Assembly: GCA_030539395.1 (NCBI GenBank) | Contig: JAUNSC010000002.1 | Location: 1 to 64,000 of the forward strand | Direction: 5' to 3' | DNA length: 64,000 nt | Source: Eubacteriales bacterium | GTDB taxonomy: Bacteria > Bacillota > Clostridia > Lachnospirales > Lachnospiraceae | Part shown: positions 60,513-64,000 of the stretch, piece by piece | Layout: each line of letters opens with the position of its first letter | How positions within the stretch are numbered: the stretch's first letter is position 1 | The notes under the pieces: generated by a model | The model's input: the letters and a program-made list of their open reading frames with translations, nothing else | Database searches by the model: none | Told to the model about the DNA's origin: nothing | Made by a program: the position numbers and the translations under genes

Positions 60513-61286
60513 TTATTCAGCGGGAACTACTACTACCTGTGCATTGTTGCAATATGCATTTGTGCATTCCATAGATTCTTTTACTTCATCTGTCAGGGTC
60601 ATGCCGTTCCATACCACATCAATGTTTTTGGAATTAAGCTCCATAATTTTGTTATCCCAGTCGATCTCAACAAACTGTGCTTCTACACCGAGTTTTTCTG
60701 CAACAAGTTTTGCCATATCAGCATCAAAACCGATCCACTCATCGCCCTCTTTGTAATCCATCGGAGCGAAATCAGTGATACCCACGATCAGGGAACCTTT
60801 TTCCTGGATATATGCCACATCACCGTCTTCCGCAATTTCTGCTTCCTCTCCCGGCTCAGCCTGCTCTACCAAAGCTTCCTGTACACCGTATTTTTCAGCA
60901 GTCTCCTGCATGGAACCGTCTGCATATGTTTCCTGGAAAACAGCATTGATATAAGCAGCCAGGTCAGATTCTTTACGGCATCCAACACCATACTCCTCTG
61001 TTGTCAGTTCTTCTGTATGTACCAGATCCGGATAGCTTGTACCCTCACCGATCATGGCACCTGCCATTAAAAGGTCGATGATTGCTGCTCCTGAAGTGCC
61101 GGATGCAACTTCCATCAGGGCATCTGCCTGAGAAGCTACAGAATTATATTCCCAGCCTTTTTCTTCTGCAGCCGCTTCACCTGCAGAACCTGCTTCCACT
61201 GCATACACCATATCCTCTGCATATGCCGGCATTGCCATACCCATAACCATACTCATTCCTAAAAGCACTGCTAATTTCTTTTTCAT
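60513..61286 (-). CDS. Amino-acid binding protein with circularly permuted domain order
   Basis: 257 residues. Signal peptide about 1-23, cleaved after AYA; no lipobox cysteine. Usual family-3 binding proteins start with the lobe containing LIVG(I/M)TDFAPMDY and end with a helix like EKYGVQDAIIEQ. Here the order is reversed. Residues 26-105 are the normal second lobe (VYAVEAGSAGEA, SQADALMEVASGTS, AAIIDLLMAGAMIGEG). Residues 105-142 are the normal C-terminal helices (EKYGVQEALVEQ). An acidic linker (143-158) leads to the normal N-terminal lobe (160-257: DVAYIQEKGSLIVG, GFDADMAKLVAEKLG, WDNKIMELNSKNIDVVWNGMTLTDEV, AYCNNAQVVVVP), and the gene stops there. The frame is continuous and the ribosome site GGAGG is good. 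Permutation at the lobe hinge could keep the fold. It is next to its permease and ATPase. Confidence 0.88.
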   Translation of the reverse strand: MKKKLAVLLGMSMVMGMAMPAYAEDMVYAVEAGSAGEAAAEEKGWEYNSVASQADALMEVASGTSGAAIIDLLMAGAMIGEGTSYPDLVHTEELTTEEYGVGCRKESDLAAYINAVFQETYADGSMQETAEKYGVQEALVEQAEPGEEAEIAEDGDVAYIQEKGSLIVGITDFAPMDYKEGDEWIGFDADMAKLVAEKLGVEAQFVEIDWDNKIMELNSKNIDVVWNGMTLTDEVKESMECTNAYCNNAQVVVVPAE

Positions 61287-61341
61287 AATCTTTCCTCCAT
61301 TCTTTATCACTCTACCATGATAAATCGCTAAAATCCTATAC

Positions 61342-61370
61342 AGGATACCATAGAATGGAAGATGTGTCAA
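61342..61370 (-). promoter_or_regulatory. Promoter of the amino-acid ABC operon
   Basis: Minus strand TTGACA (61365-61370), 17 bp, TATCCT (61342-61347). Confidence 0.75.
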
Positions 61371-61385
61371 GACAGGAGATATTCT

Positions 61386-62192
61386 TTATCGCTCCATATT
61401 AGTCGTATTTTTTACATACTCCCTTTTTAGTTGTTCAATTTTATCCAAAAGCTCTATATTTTCCCATTCCTGCGCAAAAGTACTGCTCTGTGCTTCCTGT
61501 ATAACAGCCTGCGTGTCCGCCCGCATATCCGCAGCCAGATCTCTGTCTGCCTTTATCTCCTCCAGCCTGCTGTAATACTTATTCTCCGGAAGATACAACG
61601 GAAGAAGCCGAAGATATTTTTCATAAACTTTACGTGACTTTAATGTCTGATAAGAGTTCCACAGGCAGTCTGCCGCCTCCTCAAAACGAAAAAGCCTGGC
61701 ATAAGCTGTTGCCATGTTCTCAAGAACTGTTGCGTAAAATTGAATTCCCAATCTTCCCGGACTCCGGCTCTCCAGAATTTTTTCATATTCTTCCAGTGCA
61801 CCTGTATACATTCCATAGTTCACCAGGTAATCAGCCTTCATTTTCCGGCGCATAGAATGAGGCTCAACCTGAACCTGACGCAGTTGTTCTCTGAAATAAG
61901 ATAATTCTGCCGGTTTCACATATCCGCACTGTCTGAATATCGGTATCACAAATTCATCCAGTGACCCTTTTTTATCCAGTACACGCCTCAGAGCTGCCGC
62001 CAGCGCATCAAGTCCCAGTTCCTGCTCTATCCATTTACATAACGACACATTGATGAGCATCTCATCTATCAGGTATACATTTTTCCACATATAATAACAC
62101 AGTTCTTCAATAGACCATATATTCATGCGGATGCTTTCTATATAATAAGGGTGCTGTGCACGCGGCACTTCACAAAGATAATATCCTGCCAT
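61386..62192 (-). CDS. Helical-repeat protein of the DUF5716/DUF5717 cassette
   Basis: 268 residues, no signal or membrane segment. Start ATG 62192 behind GGAGGT, overlapping the DUF5716 stop. N-terminal MAGYYLCEVPRAQHPYYIE, a region WSIEELCYYMWKNVYLIDE, then TPR-like helices (YGMYTGALEEYEKILES, ATVLENMATAYARLFRFEEAADCLWNSY) and a final coiled-coil (WENIELLDKIEQLKREYV). Third gene of the cassette, in line with the two upstream. Function unknown; probably a cytoplasmic partner protein. Confidence 0.78.
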   Translation of the reverse strand: MAGYYLCEVPRAQHPYYIESIRMNIWSIEELCYYMWKNVYLIDEMLINVSLCKWIEQELGLDALAAALRRVLDKKGSLDEFVIPIFRQCGYVKPAELSYFREQLRQVQVEPHSMRRKMKADYLVNYGMYTGALEEYEKILESRSPGRLGIQFYATVLENMATAYARLFRFEEAADCLWNSYQTLKSRKVYEKYLRLLPLYLPENKYYSRLEEIKADRDLAADMRADTQAVIQEAQSSTFAQEWENIELLDKIEQLKREYVKNTTNMER

Positions 62193-62193
62193 T

Positions 62194-63348
62194 TTATACC
62201 TCCAGAATACTTTCCCATACCAGTCCTGAGGCCGGATAAAATTCTCCGAATCCCATATCCCGTATGGTAACTTTACATTTCCCTGCCGCAATAAATTTTG
62301 CTTTCATCTGAAGCCTCGTAGTACGATCCGGCCGCTCCGGCATGTTCTTAAGCACAATACTAAAACTCTCAGTTTCCTCTCCCAGAATAGATTTTCCGTA
62401 GATCACAATCTCCTGCGTATCATCCGGGATAAATTCACAGATATGCTCGGCTTCAAACCAGTTTATTCCTGCGTTTATAATCTGATACTCCCTGTTCCTG
62501 CCCCGTATCTCCATTTGCATACTTAAGTTTGTGTCCACCATATCTTCACTGTAATACAGATAGTTATCCAGCTTTTTTCCCACTCCAAGTCTGTCCATAG
62601 CGGCATAACATGCTCCCTTTGTATAAAGGTTTCTCCCCTGGAATACATGTCTGCGGAAGCACAGGTGATGCAGTGATTCCACCGCCCACGTCTTATCAAA
62701 GCTGTCTCCTATCAGATACACAGAAGAAAATGTCCCGCTTTCAAAAACATCCTGTATCATTTCCAGAAATTTTTCGTCCCGGAATTCATTCCATTGATTT
62801 GTGTCCATCTTTCCCTGTTTTCCAAGGTTCAGTACATGCCCTTTCTCCACTTTCACCAATGCCGGTTTTGTAGCATAATCAACATTCATAATATAAGACA
62901 GAATATCTGTGTCATCATACTCAAACAGCGCTACCTTGTGATTCCATAAATCTCTCTTCTGATTCAGAGCATAATATGCCAGGCTTTCCCTGTGAGTCTG
63001 TAAAAAGATATTGTTACGGTGCATTCCCATCATCTCACATGCATCTTTTAATGCCTCTGGCCATGGCGTGTCCATCTCTTTCATGGTAATCATCATACAA
63101 ATATATTCGGGCTGAACTGCAGGTCTAATTCCTGCAACACACGTTTTCAAAAAATTGGCCAGCGTCATAAGTCCCAGTTCAACGCTGCTTTCAATCAGCG
63201 AAAACAAATCTTCCGGAACCGGTATCAGGTAACGGTCCTGACTGTCGCTCTTACTGACCGTCTCCGGTTCCAGGTTTCTCTCATTATAATATGTGATCTG
63301 GGCATATTGTTTATCAATATCCAATCCGATTATTGTCTGCTTTCTCAT
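62194..63348 (-). CDS. DUF5716 protein with actin/Hsp70-like features
   Basis: 384 residues. N-terminal TIIGLDIDKQYAQITYY looks like the phosphate-1 motif of the ASKHA fold. VALFEYDDTDILSYIM could be a second strand motif and VYLIGDSFDKTW is close to the adenosine motif. GRNLYTKGACYAAM is the usual following helix of Hsp70-like proteins. Known to me as the Lachnospiraceae family DUF5716. An ATP-using cytoplasmic partner of DUF5717 is inference. Two stops and starts overlap with its neighbours. Confidence 0.75.
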   Translation of the reverse strand: MRKQTIIGLDIDKQYAQITYYNERNLEPETVSKSDSQDRYLIPVPEDLFSLIESSVELGLMTLANFLKTCVAGIRPAVQPEYICMMITMKEMDTPWPEALKDACEMMGMHRNNIFLQTHRESLAYYALNQKRDLWNHKVALFEYDDTDILSYIMNVDYATKPALVKVEKGHVLNLGKQGKMDTNQWNEFRDEKFLEMIQDVFESGTFSSVYLIGDSFDKTWAVESLHHLCFRRHVFQGRNLYTKGACYAAMDRLGVGKKLDNYLYYSEDMVDTNLSMQMEIRGRNREYQIINAGINWFEAEHICEFIPDDTQEIVIYGKSILGEETESFSIVLKNMPERPDRTTRLQMKAKFIAAGKCKVTIRDMGFGEFYPASGLVWESILEV

Positions 63349-63367
63349 TTTTCCTCGCTGCCTTTTC

Positions 63368-64000
63368 CTAGTTTATCCCAAAAAACTCATCCACAAAATA
63401 CTGCTGGCCGATATACTGTTCTTTTACCTGCTGTATCTGCTTTTCATCCTGTTTCCACCCGGCCTCTGTCAGACGGTTCAGAAGTTCATACTGTCCGGTC
63501 ACCCCTCTGGGAGAACGCCGTTCGCATGTAAAAATACACTTTTCTGTTTCTTTTACTGTATTTTTCCCCTCTACTGTCAGATACCATTCTATCTTATCAC
63601 GATAAAACAGAGTAAACTCTCTCACAAAGATTCCTTCATATATATGATCCATCGGAACACTGCACAGTTTTCCTCCATTTAAGGAATAATGCAATATGAC
63701 ATGATCTTCCGGCTTTGTACGGTATTCTATGAAATATTTATCATGAAGATGGAAGCGTCGCAGCATTTTAGCCGGAAATTTTTCAAAGAATTTAAAGCGC
63801 ATTCCCTTCTGCGTATACTTGTCCATATAATGGAGCATCCATTTCTGCTGGCCCGCGCTTAGATGTTTTGTATATGCGTATCTGCGCAAAAGAGCAAGCT
63901 GACAGATTTGCGGCATATTTATTTCTCCGCAAAGGCTCTGCTCAATATAGTTAAATATAACCTGATCCACTGCCTGTTCTCTCACAAAATAACAATATGA
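63368..64000 (-). CDS. DUF5717 protein, C-terminal part (5' end beyond the window)
   Basis: About 211 codons visible; the frame is open through base 64000, so the start is outside. Includes LLRRYAYTKHLSAGQQKWMLHYMDKY, then FKFFEKFPAKMLRRFHLHDKYFIEYRT and the ending EQYIGQQYFVDEFFGIN. DUF5717 proteins are usually over 1000 residues. The first gene of the cassette, 19 bp before DUF5716. Family call from order and style; function unknown. Confidence 0.65.
   Translation of the reverse strand, partial: SYCYFVREQAVDQVIFNYIEQSLCGEINMPQICQLALLRRYAYTKHLSAGQQKWMLHYMDKYTQKGMRFKFFEKFPAKMLRRFHLHDKYFIEYRTKPEDHVILHYSLNGGKLCSVPMDHIYEGIFVREFTLFYRDKIEWYLTVEGKNTVKETEKCIFTCERRSPRGVTGQYELLNRLTEAGWKQDEKQIQQVKEQYIGQQYFVDEFFGIN

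Noticed and set aside
60051-61070. Plus-strand frame of 339 codons across the ABC permease and binding-protein genes
   Set aside because: Shadow: spans two well-supported minus genes and has no start site or known motif.
60513-61286. Two overlapping fragments of a tandemly duplicated binding protein instead of a permuted gene
   Set aside because: The two lobes are in a single frame with one signal peptide and one linker, and neither lobe is duplicated. A genomic resequencing check is still worthwhile.
1-64000. CRISPR array, complete insertion sequence, integrase or prophage
   Set aside because: No array of regular repeats, transposase, integrase or phage structural gene was seen on either strand.

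Overview
The window looks like part of the chromosome of a gut-type Clostridium relative, most likely a Lachnospiraceae member. The basis is the protein style, AT-rich promoters of the TTGACA-17-TATAAT type, strong AGGAGG ribosome sites, a T-box before thrS, a TPP switch before thiT, an AUU start on infC, and clade-typical families (DUF5716/DUF5717, DUF1540, DUF4317, HemZ, Trep_Strep/MptD-type ECF S components). Species cannot be named from the sequence alone.

Region 1 (1-16.6 kb) is an accessory block, almost all on the minus strand and visibly richer in GC around 5-10 kb. It begins with an ECF importer (S, T and a double ATPase cut by the window edge) and an AraC regulator. Then come methyltransferases, three alpha/beta hydrolases, a metallo-beta-lactamase-fold enzyme, small membrane proteins, and remnants of ATC-hydrolase, transglutaminase, TetR, GNAT and ABC-exporter genes. 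At least nine genes here are broken. Most have lost their middle while both ends survive; two carry single-base deletions. A shared operator, (G/A)TTAG-N6-CTAAC, sits before the ECF operon, before one hydrolase and in front of the GNAT remnant divergent from the broken TetR gene. It suggests one former regulon. A DMT exporter with a histidine-rich tail lies at the right side.

Region 2 (16.8-26.8 kb) holds rpsB-tsf, then a MacAB/YknXYZ-like export system: two adaptor proteins, an ATPase and a permease. One adaptor carries an insertion of about 700 residues in its hairpin. A divergent lipoprotein with a duplicated domain follows.

Region 3 (26.8-42.2 kb) is core genome: apt-relA-MBL-hemZ-HD-GYP-hisS, two tRNA-Leu genes (CAG and AAG anticodons), a DMT permease, a GH13 glucosidase, a GH2-like protein without an active site, infC-rpmI-rplT with a leader attenuator, a DUF1540 protein and T-box-controlled thrS.

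Region 4 (42.3-53.4 kb) mixes lipoproteins, a YdcF/SEC-C pair, an autoregulated XRE/membrane protein pair, gene relics (RelE/ParE-like, DUF2961), an SGNH esterase, a YkgJ protein, thiT, lysA and a LysR regulator.

Region 5 (53.4-64 kb) carries purA, a LysR gene divergent from it across a perfect 18-bp palindrome, purB and purF. Next is a polar amino-acid ABC importer whose binding protein appears circularly permuted: the canonical second lobe comes first and the canonical first lobe last. The window ends in a conserved Lachnospiraceae cassette (a helical-repeat protein, an actin/Hsp70-like DUF5716 protein, and the start of a DUF5717 gene). The permuted binding protein and the giant-insert adaptor are the two most unusual genes; both are intact and sit in otherwise normal operons.
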